From Flavobacterium sp. (GTDB taxonomy: Bacteria; Bacteroidota; Bacteroidia; Flavobacteriales; Flavobacteriaceae): 10,192 nucleotides of DNA. The DNA lies in the NCBI GenBank assembly GCA_024709705.1, contig JANJWE010000212.1, positions 1 to 10,192 of the forward strand. Direction: 5' to 3'. A model generated the notes under the pieces. The model was given only the letters and a program-made list of their open reading frames with translations, did no database searches and was not told where the DNA came from. Both the position numbers and the translations under genes were made by a program. Positions 1 to 5,949 of the stretch are shown piece after piece; position 1 is the first letter of the stretch; each line of letters starts with the position of its first letter.

Positions 1-1
1 A

Positions 2-988
2 GTTGCCCAAAACAAAAAGTTCAAAGTTCACACCGTTGCCTTTTACAATTTAGAGAATTTATTCGACACCAAAGACGACCCAAAAATTAATGATGAAGAG
101 TATACACCTGCTCAAGGATGGACTGATGCCAAATACCAACAAAAATTAAGAAATTTAGAAAGGGTAATTTCTGAAATTGGAACTAGTGAACAACAAAACA
201 ATTCACCTGTAATATTAGGAGTTTGTGAAATTGAAAACAGAGATGTTTTGGAAGATTTAATTAAAATGCCCAAATTGGCTGCAAAAGATTACGGAATCGT
301 TCATTATGATTCTCCCGATGGACGTGGAATCGATGTGGGCTTTCTTTATCAAAAGAAACATTTTACACCTACAAGCTCTATCAATATTCCTTTAATGATA
401 ACCAATATAGATGGCAGTGGAAAAAGAGTATATACCCGTGATCAATTACTTGTAACCGGTTATCTGGATGGTGAAGAAATGCATTTTATCATCAATCACT
501 GGCCTTCACGTTCTGGTGGTGAGAAAAGAAGTAGCCCCTACAGAGAAGCCGCCGGTAAATTAAATCGTAAAATTATGGACTCTTTAATTGCCATAAATCC
601 CAATGCTAAAATAATGACTATGGGTGATTTAAACGACGGAGCCTACAATAAAAGTGTGAAAGTAGGAATTGGAGCCAAACTAAAAAAATCAGAACTAAAA
701 GAGCCGAGAGATATTTTCAATCCTTTTGAACAAATGGCCAAGGACGGTCACGCCACTCTTTTTTACAGAGATTCAGGTGATATTTTTGATCAAATTATGG
801 TTTCAGAACAATACATTAGTGAAGATTTCTCCTCCTTCAGATATTGGAAAGCCGGTATTTACAACAAACCCTATATGATTCAACAAACCGGACAGTACAA
901 AGGATATCCTTTGAGAAACTCGCCATCCGAACCCGGATTCAGCGACCACTTCCCAGTCTATGTTTACATTATAAAAGAAGTAAAATAA
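2..988 (+). CDS. Endonuclease/exonuclease/phosphatase family protein, 5' end cut by window
   Basis: The frame is open from base 2, so the gene begins before the window and 328 residues are visible. The first visible residues (VAQNKKFKVHTVAFYNLENL) look like the end of a signal peptide followed by the usual start of the Bacteroidota secreted EEP family, so probably only about 15-25 residues are missing. Metal and catalytic motifs are present in order: the Asn of FYNLENLFD, the Glu of GVCEIENR, the His of NHWPSRSGG (His codon at 497-499), GDLND (623-637) and the terminal SDHFP (Asp at 944, His at 947). The family is a metal-dependent phosphodiesterase or nuclease fold. The exact substrate (DNA, RNA, lipid or nucleotide phosphate) cannot be told from sequence, and export to the periplasm or outside is inferred. 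A strong terminator follows directly. A TTG at 248 is in frame but is internal, because conserved sequence precedes it. Confidence 0.9.
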   Translation, partial: VAQNKKFKVHTVAFYNLENLFDTKDDPKINDEEYTPAQGWTDAKYQQKLRNLERVISEIGTSEQQNNSPVILGVCEIENRDVLEDLIKMPKLAAKDYGIVHYDSPDGRGIDVGFLYQKKHFTPTSSINIPLMITNIDGSGKRVYTRDQLLVTGYLDGEEMHFIINHWPSRSGGEKRSSPYREAAGKLNRKIMDSLIAINPNAKIMTMGDLNDGAYNKSVKVGIGAKLKKSELKEPRDIFNPFEQMAKDGHATLFYRDSGDIFDQIMVSEQYISEDFSSFRYWKAGIYNKPYMIQQTGQYKGYPLRNSPSEPGFSDHFPVYVYIIKEVK

Positions 989-993
989 ATTCC

Positions 994-1018
994 AAAGCCG
1001 ATGAAAATCGGCTTTTTT
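994..1018 (+). terminator. Intrinsic terminator after the EEP-family gene
   Basis: A perfect 9-bp stem (AAAGCCGAT / ATCGGCTTT) with a four-base GAAA loop is followed by a run of T. It starts 5 bases after the stop codon and separates this gene from the dioxygenase gene. Confidence 0.88.
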
Positions 1019-1024
1019 ATTTCG

Positions 1025-1032
1025 TAAATTTA
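1025..1032 (+). promoter_or_regulatory. Possible -7 element for the dioxygenase gene
   Basis: TAAATTTA matches seven of the eight positions of the Bacteroidota -7 element TAnnTTTG and lies 20 bases before the ATG at 1053, which would give a leader of about 15 bases. No convincing TTG element lies at the right distance upstream because the terminator occupies that space. The call rests on position and one short motif in AT-rich DNA. Confidence 0.3.
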
Positions 1033-1052
1033 CCTCTTTAAAATTTGAACAA

Positions 1053-1598
1053 ATGGCCATCCAAAAACCGTTCAATCTTACTCAATGGATTGATGAAAAC
1101 CGTCACCTGCTTAAACCACCTGTTGGTAATAAAAATATATATGTAGATTCTGGCGATTACATTGTCATGATTGTAGCCGGACCCAACGCCCGAAAAGACT
1201 ATCATTACAACGAAACCGAAGAATTATTTTACCAACTCGAAGGTAATATCACCGTTTATGTACAAGATAATGGTGAAAAAACAGCCATGCATTTAGGTCC
1301 TGGCGACATGTTTTTATTGCCTGCCAAAACCCCTCATTCACCCGTTCGAGAAGAAAATTCCATCGGATTAGTTGTCGAACGAAAACGTGTCGGACAAGAC
1401 ATTCCCGACGGATTACTCTGGTTTTGCGACAACTGTAACCATAAATTATACGAAGTATATTTTGAACTCAAAGACATCGAAAAAGATTTCTTAGGTCATT
1501 TTCAACATTTCTATAACTCCAAAGAACTCCAAACCTGTAAAAATTGCGGCACCGTCATGGAAACCGATCCGCGTTTCGTTGCCAAAACAGACAACTGA
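1053..1598 (+). CDS. nbaC: 3-hydroxyanthranilate 3,4-dioxygenase
   Basis: This is a 181-residue cupin enzyme that opens the ring of 3-hydroxyanthranilate to 2-amino-3-carboxymuconate semialdehyde in the kynurenine branch of tryptophan breakdown; it acts in the cytoplasm. The iron ligands known from the Cupriavidus enzyme are present at the same positions: His51, Glu57 and His95. The substrate-binding Arg47 and Arg99 are also conserved, and Glu109 corresponds to Glu110 of that enzyme. The C-terminus carries the rubredoxin-like second metal site of bacterial homologues, Cys125-x2-Cys128 and Cys162-x2-Cys165. The ATG is preceded by an A-rich leader, and the length matches the family. No other kynurenine-pathway gene is in the window. 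The last codons and the TGA stop lie inside a heptamer repeat (1590-1612), so the final few residues (TDN) are probably not functionally important. Confidence 0.95.
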   Translation: MAIQKPFNLTQWIDENRHLLKPPVGNKNIYVDSGDYIVMIVAGPNARKDYHYNETEELFYQLEGNITVYVQDNGEKTAMHLGPGDMFLLPAKTPHSPVREENSIGLVVERKRVGQDIPDGLLWFCDNCNHKLYEVYFELKDIEKDFLGHFQHFYNSKELQTCKNCGTVMETDPRFVAKTDN

Positions 1599-1612
1599 CA
1601 ACCGACAACCGA
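1590..1612. repeat. Three tandem heptamers across the dioxygenase stop codon
   Basis: GACAACT, GACAACC and GACAACC follow one another without gaps, plus two further bases of the unit. The first unit supplies the end of the dioxygenase reading frame, and the TGA stop straddles the first and second units. This looks like slippage-type expansion of a short word at the 3' end of the gene. Confidence 0.7.
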
Positions 1613-1776
1613 GTACGGGCAGACATTTCCCGCTGTCCGTTACAAGCTTGTTTGCCAAAACTGTTTTTTCTAAGTTGCCCCAAGAGCTTCTTTTAGTCGC
1701 TTTGGTTCAACAAGAAAAAATCAGTTTTTGCTGCACAAGGCTTTCCACTACCATCGGGGCTGCAATTCGGTGCTAG
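1612..1776. repeat. Intergenic repeat with long imperfect hairpin (probable dispersed flavobacterial repeat)
   Basis: This non-coding stretch contains two long arms, 1644-1677 and 1708-1743, that are imperfect reverse complements: AAGCTTGTTTGCCAAAACTG matches AAGCCTTGTGCAGCAAAAAC when the right arm is read backwards, and the match continues through TTTTTTCT and GTTG. The spacer 1678-1707 can pair further (CCAAGAGC with GCTTTGG). Flanking words such as CCCGCTGTCCGTTACAAGC and CTTTCCACTACCATCGGGGC resemble, from memory, an intergenic repeat that recurs in Flavobacterium genomes. I cannot test copy number here. It carries no convincing protein, although frames stay open through it, and it lies between the dioxygenase stop and the aldehyde dehydrogenase promoter. 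Confidence 0.6.
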
Positions 1777-1789
1777 GTAACAAAAGTGG

Positions 1790-1820
1790 TTTTCCAAAAC
1801 AAAAAAAATCGGTATCTTCG
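1790..1820 (+). promoter_or_regulatory. Probable promoter of the aldehyde dehydrogenase gene
   Basis: TATCTTCG at 1813-1820 matches TAnnTTTG at seven of eight positions, and a TTTT (1790-1793, standing in for TTTG) lies 19 bases before it, a normal spacing for the Bacteroidota housekeeping sigma factor. Transcription would start near 1825, giving a leader of about 30 A-rich bases before the ATG at 1857. This placement argues that the true start is 1857 and not an upstream in-frame ATG at 1728. Confidence 0.45.
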
Positions 1821-1856
1821 CCAAAAAATATAACAAAAACCTTTAAAAAAGTTATA

Positions 1857-3410
1857 ATGTCAACTATCGCACAACAATTCGGCATGACCGAAGCCCTAGA
1901 AATATTAGGCATAAAACCCATCAACGAAGGAACTTCCACCGGAAATAACCATTTTTCCAATGGCGAAATCATCGAAAGTTATTCACCCGTTGACGGTCAA
2001 TTGATTGCCAAAGTAAAAACCACCACCGCAGCCGATTACGAAAAAGTAATGCAAACCGCTACCGAAGCGTTCAAAACTTTCCGTTTAATGCCGGCTCCAA
2101 AACGAGGCGAAATCGTTCGTCAGTTTGGTGAAAAATTAAGAAAATACAAAGAACCACTCGGGAAATTAGTTTCCTACGAAATGGGAAAATCACTTCAAGA
2201 AGGGTACGGCGAAGTACAGGAAATGATAGATATTTGCGATTTTGCTGTAGGTTTATCTCGTCAATTACACGGTTTAACGATGCATTCCGAACGTCCCGGA
2301 CACAGAATGTACGAGCAATACCATCCGCTTGGTGTAGTCGGAATCATTTCGGCCTTTAATTTTCCGGTTGCCGTTTGGTCTTGGAATACCGCTTTGGCTT
2401 GGATTTGTGGCGACGTTTGCGTTTGGAAACCTTCTGAAAAAACACCACTTTGTGGCGTGGCGTGTCAAAACATCATCGCTGAAGTATTGAAAGAAAACAA
2501 TCTTCCGGAAGGAATCTCATGTTTAATCAACGGCGATTACAAAGTAGGTGAATTAATGACACACGACAAACGTGTTCCTTTGGTTTCCGCAACCGGCTCC
2601 ACCCGAATGGGTAAAATTGTGGCTCAAGCTTGTGCCGCTCGTTTAGGCAATTCATTATTGGAATTAGGAGGAAACAACGCCATCATCGTTACTCCGGATG
2701 CTGATATTAAAATGACGGTTATCGGTGCCGTTTTTGGTGCTGTTGGTACAGCTGGACAACGTTGTACTTCCACCCGAAGATTAATTATTCACGAAAGTAT
2801 TTATGATAAAGTAAAAGATGCTTTAGTTTCTGCATACGGACAATTACGTATCGGAAATCCGTTAGACCAAAACAACCATGTGGGTCCGTTAATTGATGTT
2901 CATGCGGTTGAGATGTATAAAAAAGCGTTAGAAAAAGTTGTAGCCGAAGGCGGAAAAGTAATCGTTGAAGGCGGCGTTTTATCCGGAGAAGGATATGAAA
3001 GTGGTTGTTATGTGAAACCTGCAATTGCCGAGGCTAGCAACTCATTTGAAATTGTGCAACACGAAACGTTTGCTCCGGTTTTATACTTATTAAAATATTC
3101 CGGGGATGTGCACAATGCCATCGAAATTCAAAACGGAGTAGCCCAAGGATTATCTTCTGCGATTATGACCAATAATTTGCGTGAAGCCGAAGCGTTCTTA
3201 TCGCATGCCGGTTCCGATTGCGGAATTGCTAATGTGAATATCGGAACTTCCGGAGCCGAAATTGGAGGAGCGTTTGGTGGCGAAAAAGAAACCGGCGGCG
3301 GTCGCGAATCGGGTTCTGATGCTTGGAAGATTTATATGCGTAGACAAACCAATACCATTAACTATACCACCAGTTTGCCATTGGCACAAGGAATTAAGTT
3401 TGATTTGTAG
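1857..3410 (+). CDS. ALDH7-family aldehyde dehydrogenase (aminoadipate-semialdehyde / piperideine-6-carboxylate dehydrogenase type)
   Basis: This is a 517-residue NAD(P)-dependent aldehyde dehydrogenase. Landmarks in order are AFNFP with oxyanion Asn168, the cofactor Lys191 (WKPSEKTP), the GSTR nucleotide loop at 247-250, the general base Glu269 (ELGGNN) and the nucleophile Cys303 (GQRCTSTRR). The C-terminal GGEKETGGGRESGSDAWK region and the ending LPLAQGIKF are characteristic of the ALDH7/antiquitin branch. Arg302 before the nucleophile, and a Glu in GEVQE near residue 122, correspond to residues that hold the aminoadipate group in human ALDH7A1, so a role in lysine breakdown (aminoadipate semialdehyde to aminoadipate) is the best guess. 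It is not the aminomuconate-semialdehyde dehydrogenase type expected in the kynurenine pathway. The reading frame stays open upstream to 1728, but those 43 codons lie in repeat and promoter sequence. It is probably a single-gene unit with its own terminator. Confidence 0.9.
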   Translation: MSTIAQQFGMTEALEILGIKPINEGTSTGNNHFSNGEIIESYSPVDGQLIAKVKTTTAADYEKVMQTATEAFKTFRLMPAPKRGEIVRQFGEKLRKYKEPLGKLVSYEMGKSLQEGYGEVQEMIDICDFAVGLSRQLHGLTMHSERPGHRMYEQYHPLGVVGIISAFNFPVAVWSWNTALAWICGDVCVWKPSEKTPLCGVACQNIIAEVLKENNLPEGISCLINGDYKVGELMTHDKRVPLVSATGSTRMGKIVAQACAARLGNSLLELGGNNAIIVTPDADIKMTVIGAVFGAVGTAGQRCTSTRRLIIHESIYDKVKDALVSAYGQLRIGNPLDQNNHVGPLIDVHAVEMYKKALEKVVAEGGKVIVEGGVLSGEGYESGCYVKPAIAEASNSFEIVQHETFAPVLYLLKYSGDVHNAIEIQNGVAQGLSSAIMTNNLREAEAFLSHAGSDCGIANVNIGTSGAEIGGAFGGEKETGGGRESGSDAWKIYMRRQTNTINYTTSLPLAQGIKFDL

Positions 3411-3434
3411 CAAACAAATCGAAAGAAATAAAAA

Positions 3435-3478
3435 GAAAAGCCGAGTAAATATTCAAAATTTGCTCGGCTTTTCGATTA
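3435..3478 (+). terminator. Intrinsic terminator after the aldehyde dehydrogenase gene
   Basis: A 16-bp stem (3435-3450 with 3458-3473) contains one T-G wobble and a 7-base loop; its core is GAAAAGCCGAG / CTCGGCTTTTC. The outer A/T pairs mean that the T-run is part of the stem base, so it could also work in the opposite direction. Confidence 0.8.
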
Positions 3479-3504
3479 TAATAAATTTAAATACGCAACT
3501 TTTT

Positions 3505-3512
3505 CAACTTTG
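3505..3512 (+). promoter_or_regulatory. Possible -7 element for the small lipoprotein gene
   Basis: CAACTTTG matches TAnnTTTG at seven of eight positions. It would place the transcription start near 3517 and give a leader of about 28 A-rich bases before the ATG at 3545. No clear TTG element is seen at the usual distance. Confidence 0.35.
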
Positions 3513-3544
3513 TAGCATCTTAACAATAATCAAAAAATAAACAT

Positions 3545-3919
3545 ATGAAGAAGATTATTTTACTTTTAGCTATTGCCCCCTTTTTACTGGCAACTTCTTG
3601 TGATGATGACGATCAAATTTATTGTACACAAGAAGCAAAAGCTGGCTTAAACATTACTGTTAAAGACGCAGTTACCAATGAATACCTTTCTACGGGTGTT
3701 ACCGTAATAGCTCAAGATGGTTCATATACCGAAACTTTGGAAGCATTTCCACAAAGTGACATTCCGGTTTTTATGGGAGCCTATGAGCGTGTAGGAACTT
3801 ATATTTTTACAGTTTCTAAAGAAGGTTATCAAACTTACACATCAGAGCTTGTAACCCTTACAGCTGATGTTTGCCATGTAATACCTCAAAACTTTTTGGT
3901 AGAACTGCAACCCAATTAA
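3545..3919 (+). CDS. Small surface lipoprotein with carboxypeptidase-regulatory-like fold
   Basis: This 124-residue protein has a type II signal peptide: MKK, a hydrophobic stretch, and the lipobox LATSC with lipidated Cys19. Four Asp residues follow the cysteine directly, which resembles the acidic lipoprotein export signal that sends Bacteroidota lipoproteins to the cell surface, so surface exposure is inferred. The mature part (about residues 33-121) has the beta-strand pattern of carboxypeptidase-regulatory/CNA-B-like domains: ITVKDAVTNEYLSTGVTVIA, a GTYIFTVSKEGYQTY segment, and a final LVEL strand. Cys27 and Cys110 could form a disulfide linking the two ends of the domain. No specific function is recognised. 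It has a terminator of its own and is probably a single-gene transcript. Confidence 0.75.
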   Translation: MKKIILLLAIAPFLLATSCDDDDQIYCTQEAKAGLNITVKDAVTNEYLSTGVTVIAQDGSYTETLEAFPQSDIPVFMGAYERVGTYIFTVSKEGYQTYTSELVTLTADVCHVIPQNFLVELQPN

Positions 3920-3947
3920 GACTTGTATGTTTTGTTTTAGTAACATG

Positions 3948-3986
3948 AAACCCTGCTAAGTATTACTACGTTAGCAGGGTTTTTTA
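3948..3986 (+). terminator. Intrinsic terminator after the small lipoprotein gene
   Basis: A perfect 12-bp stem, AAACCCTGCTAA (3948-3959) with TTAGCAGGGTTT (3971-3982), has an 11-base loop and a T-run. It serves the rightward lipoprotein gene. On the other strand it ends in only three T, so it is a poor terminator for the convergent PhnA-domain gene. Confidence 0.87.
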
Positions 3987-3997
3987 ATTTTCTTTCC

Positions 3998-4029
3998 ATT
4001 GGCACATTGTCTTATTGACTAATTGCCAC
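3998..4029. repeat. Four tandem octamers directly after the PhnA-domain stop codon
   Basis: ATTGGCAC, ATTGTCTT, ATTGACTA and ATTGCCAC follow each other without gaps, all sharing ATTGnCnn, and a degenerate fifth unit runs into the stop codon of the leftward PhnA-domain gene. The first and last units also contain inverse-complementary TGGCA/TGCCA. No classical terminator is visible for that gene, so this array occupies the place where one would be expected. Confidence 0.65.
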
Positions 4030-4030
4030 A

Positions 4031-4603
4031 TTATTTTGTCTTCTTCACATACTGCGTTAAGATCACAATATATTGCCCTTCCACTCGGCCTTCAATTTGA
4101 TCGGCATTATCCCAAACCAATTTAATGTTATGAACAGCGGCACCTCGTTTTGCTGTAAAGTTAGCTCCTTTTACATCCAAATCTTTAATCAAAACTACAG
4201 AGTCACCATCTTTTAGTATATTTCCGTTGGAATCTTTGTGAACAATTTTACCCTCATCGTCATCGCCTTCACCGGTTGCTTTGGCCCATTCTAAGGCCTC
4301 TTCATCCAGATACATCATGTCCAACAAATCGTGGTTTTTTAATCTTGCCAACATTCGCCAAGACACAATTTGCACCGGTAAATGTTCACTCCACATACTT
4401 TCATTTAAACCCCGCCAATCATCCGGATTAGTAGTTTCAGGATTTTCGATTTGATTTTTTAAGTTTTGAGTAATTAAAATACTGTTTTCTAGGTTTTCTT
4501 CGGTTTTAGGTGTAATAGTGTACACTATTAAATTTTCATCCGAACCACTTATTTCACATTTTGATGAACTTCGATCTCGAAGTTTTTTTTCTATTGGAGT
4601 CAT
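4031..4603 (-). CDS. PhnA-domain protein with degenerate zinc ribbon
   Basis: This is a 190-residue cytoplasmic protein. The C-terminal part (about residues 123-187) is a clear PhnA domain, with the hallmarks DSNGN, DGDSVVLIKDLDVKG, an AKRGAAVHNI-like strand and IEGRVEGQYIVILTQYVKK. Despite the historic name, PhnA has no proven role in phosphonate use and its function is uncertain. The N-terminal part corresponds to the zinc-ribbon half of longer PhnA homologues (RSxxKCE..G..ENL, then a second knuckle before NQIENPET, then WRxLNESMWSE), but here only Cys16 remains. The positions I would expect to be cysteine read CEIS, ITQNL and WRGLN. Met1 lies 17 bases after the stop of the outer-membrane protein gene, and no promoter is visible between them, so the two are probably cotranscribed. 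Confidence 0.8.
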   Translation of the reverse strand: MTPIEKKLRDRSSSKCEISGSDENLIVYTITPKTEENLENSILITQNLKNQIENPETTNPDDWRGLNESMWSEHLPVQIVSWRMLARLKNHDLLDMMYLDEEALEWAKATGEGDDDEGKIVHKDSNGNILKDGDSVVLIKDLDVKGANFTAKRGAAVHNIKLVWDNADQIEGRVEGQYIVILTQYVKKTK

Positions 4604-4620
4604 AACAGTAATAAATTAAT

Positions 4621-5169
4621 TTAAAAACGATAACCTACACTAAATCCTCCATTGAATTCAATAGCCGTAAAACGGTCTGATGATTCATCATTAAAATTTC
4701 TTCCAATATTTAAGTATGGACCTAAAACAAATTTGTCGTTAGAATTCCATTTGTATCCCACACCAATACCAAGGATGAATCCGCTAACGTCAGTAACTCT
4801 TTTTACCGGGTTTCCTTCAACACTTATTTCATCAATAAAATCTCCCCAACGGTATTTAAAGAAAGGGTTGGCATAGATTCCCGAGCCTGCACTTTCTTTT
4901 CCAAAATAGTAATTATAGCCAATTTTTAAACTGGTAGTTTGGAACTCTCTAGCCCCTTTTTCGGTGTGGTAGTTGATTCGGTCATTAAACAAAATTTCAC
5001 CTTCAAGGGATTGATTGGAGTCTATAAACCTTTCATAACCTACTTCTACAGAAGCCTGAATTAAGGTGTTTAGAATATTATATTTAATTTCGTTTTGAGG
5101 AAAATCTCCATGTTGAGCATTGCTATAAAATGAACTCAGGAGTAAGGCGAATAACACAATTTTTTTCAT
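4621..5169 (-). CDS. Outer-membrane beta-barrel protein (DUF3575-like)
   Basis: This 182-residue protein has a signal peptide (MKKIVLFALLLSSFYSNA, cleavage near Ala18/Gln19). The mature part consists of alternating amphipathic strands: NEIKYNILNTLIQASVEVGY, SLKIGYNYYF, ANPFFKYRWG, SGFILGIGVGYKW, KFVLGPYLNIGRNF and the final EFNGGFSVGYRF. It ends in an aromatic residue (Phe), the usual signature recognised by the Bam machinery. The opening strand and the ExxYERFIDSNQS-type segment resemble DUF3575-type small barrels of Bacteroidota. About eight strands are likely. The ligand or role is not recognisable. It has its own promoter in the 36-base gap upstream and is followed after 17 bases by the PhnA-domain gene. 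Confidence 0.8.
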   Translation of the reverse strand: MKKIVLFALLLSSFYSNAQHGDFPQNEIKYNILNTLIQASVEVGYERFIDSNQSLEGEILFNDRINYHTEKGAREFQTTSLKIGYNYYFGKESAGSGIYANPFFKYRWGDFIDEISVEGNPVKRVTDVSGFILGIGVGYKWNSNDKFVLGPYLNIGRNFNDESSDRFTAIEFNGGFSVGYRF

Positions 5170-5192
5170 AAGCGTCTAAAATTTATTGGTTT

Positions 5193-5200
5193 CAAAGATA
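5193..5200 (-). promoter_or_regulatory. -7 element of the outer-membrane protein gene
   Basis: On the minus strand this reads TATCTTTG, a perfect match to the Bacteroidota -7 element TAnnTTTG. The ATG (5169) lies 23 bases downstream, giving a leader of about 18 bases. No TTG element is seen at the expected distance, which falls inside the 3' end of the phosphoesterase gene. Confidence 0.5.
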
Positions 5201-5205
5201 CGAAT

Positions 5206-5949
5206 TTAGTTTCTTCCTTTTTCATTAGGGTATAATTGAGGTAAAGGTTCACTTTGCCAATACATTTTAGAATCGATATCTAAGATAGTAAGCGGTCCGT
5301 AAAAAGCGGCCCCGGTATCTAAATTCCAAACACAGGCTTTATTTATTGGAATCGTTTCATTGATTCGAGTGGTAGGGGTATGACCCAAATAAATTTCGTG
5401 GTAAAGTTTAAGTCTTTTAGGGAAGTAGGGACTTTCTGAATTTAAATTTGGGTTTAAAGCCAAAGCCGTTTCCCATAGTGTTCGGTCCCAATAAAATAAC
5501 CTCGGATAGTATTCAAAAGCTATTCCATTTACATTGGTAAATCCGGCATGAATAAACAGTCGGTTTTGTTCATCTAAATGATAATCTTTCAATTGGTTTT
5601 CTAAAAAATGAATATGCTCATGCCGCGTTTTCTCAGAAACCTTTTGATAGGCATCAATGGTAGATTGACCACCGTGTTTGAACCATTCTTGGTTGTAATC
5701 GTTTGTTTTTAAATAATTAAGCAATAATTCATCGTGATTACCTCGAATGAAAATACAGTTTTGCTTTCTGCTTAAATCAATTAAAAAATCTAACACCTGT
5801 GGCGATTCACTCCAGCCGTCAACATAATCGCCTAAGAAAATTAAGGTATCATTTTTGGTGGCTTGGCTTCTTTCGAGTACTTGATGTAAAGCCCTAAGCC
5901 CACCATGTATATCTCCAATAACAAATGTTTTAGTCGCTGTTTTTATCAT
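5206..5949 (-). CDS. PPP-family metallophosphoesterase (Ser/Thr phosphatase or ApaH-like)
   Basis: This 247-residue cytoplasmic enzyme has the complete metal-binding set of the PPP phosphatase family: GDIHG (12-16), GDYVDG (40-45), GNHD (70-73), His134 (FIHAG) and the His of LGHTP (His190), followed by DTGA. Two metals in such enzymes activate water for phosphoester hydrolysis. Substrates in the family include phosphoserine/threonine proteins and diadenosine tetraphosphate, and the sequence does not decide between them. The classic GDxVDRG motif reads GDYVDGW here and GNHE reads GNHD, variants I associate with bacterial family members. The start codon lies 20 bases inside the end of the AlbA_2-domain gene, implying translational coupling and a functional link with it. 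Confidence 0.88.
   Translation of the reverse strand: MIKTATKTFVIGDIHGGLRALHQVLERSQATKNDTLIFLGDYVDGWSESPQVLDFLIDLSRKQNCIFIRGNHDELLLNYLKTNDYNQEWFKHGGQSTIDAYQKVSEKTRHEHIHFLENQLKDYHLDEQNRLFIHAGFTNVNGIAFEYYPRLFYWDRTLWETALALNPNLNSESPYFPKRLKLYHEIYLGHTPTTRINETIPINKACVWNLDTGAAFYGPLTILDIDSKMYWQSEPLPQLYPNEKGRN

Noticed and set aside
248..988. Start of the EEP-family protein at the TTG at 248
   Set aside because: The frame is open back to base 2 and encodes the conserved FYNLENLFD and GVCEIENR motifs before the TTG, so the gene begins upstream of the window.
803..1075. Minus-strand open frame across the EEP gene end and its terminator
   Set aside because: It runs through a clear terminator hairpin and into the next gene, and the peptide has no protein-family features.
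1579..1776. Small rightward open frame of 65 codons after the dioxygenase gene
   Set aside because: It lies in the heptamer array and the hairpin repeat, overlaps the dioxygenase end, and its peptide has no recognisable features; it is open by chance.
2274..3413. Open frames on the minus strand within the aldehyde dehydrogenase gene
   Set aside because: They are antisense shadows of a well-conserved enzyme with complete motifs; their peptides resemble no family and they have no leader or promoter.
3435..3473. The hairpin after the aldehyde dehydrogenase as a riboswitch for the next gene
   Set aside because: A single stem with a short loop and T-rich base has terminator form, and no aptamer-like structure is visible before the small lipoprotein gene.
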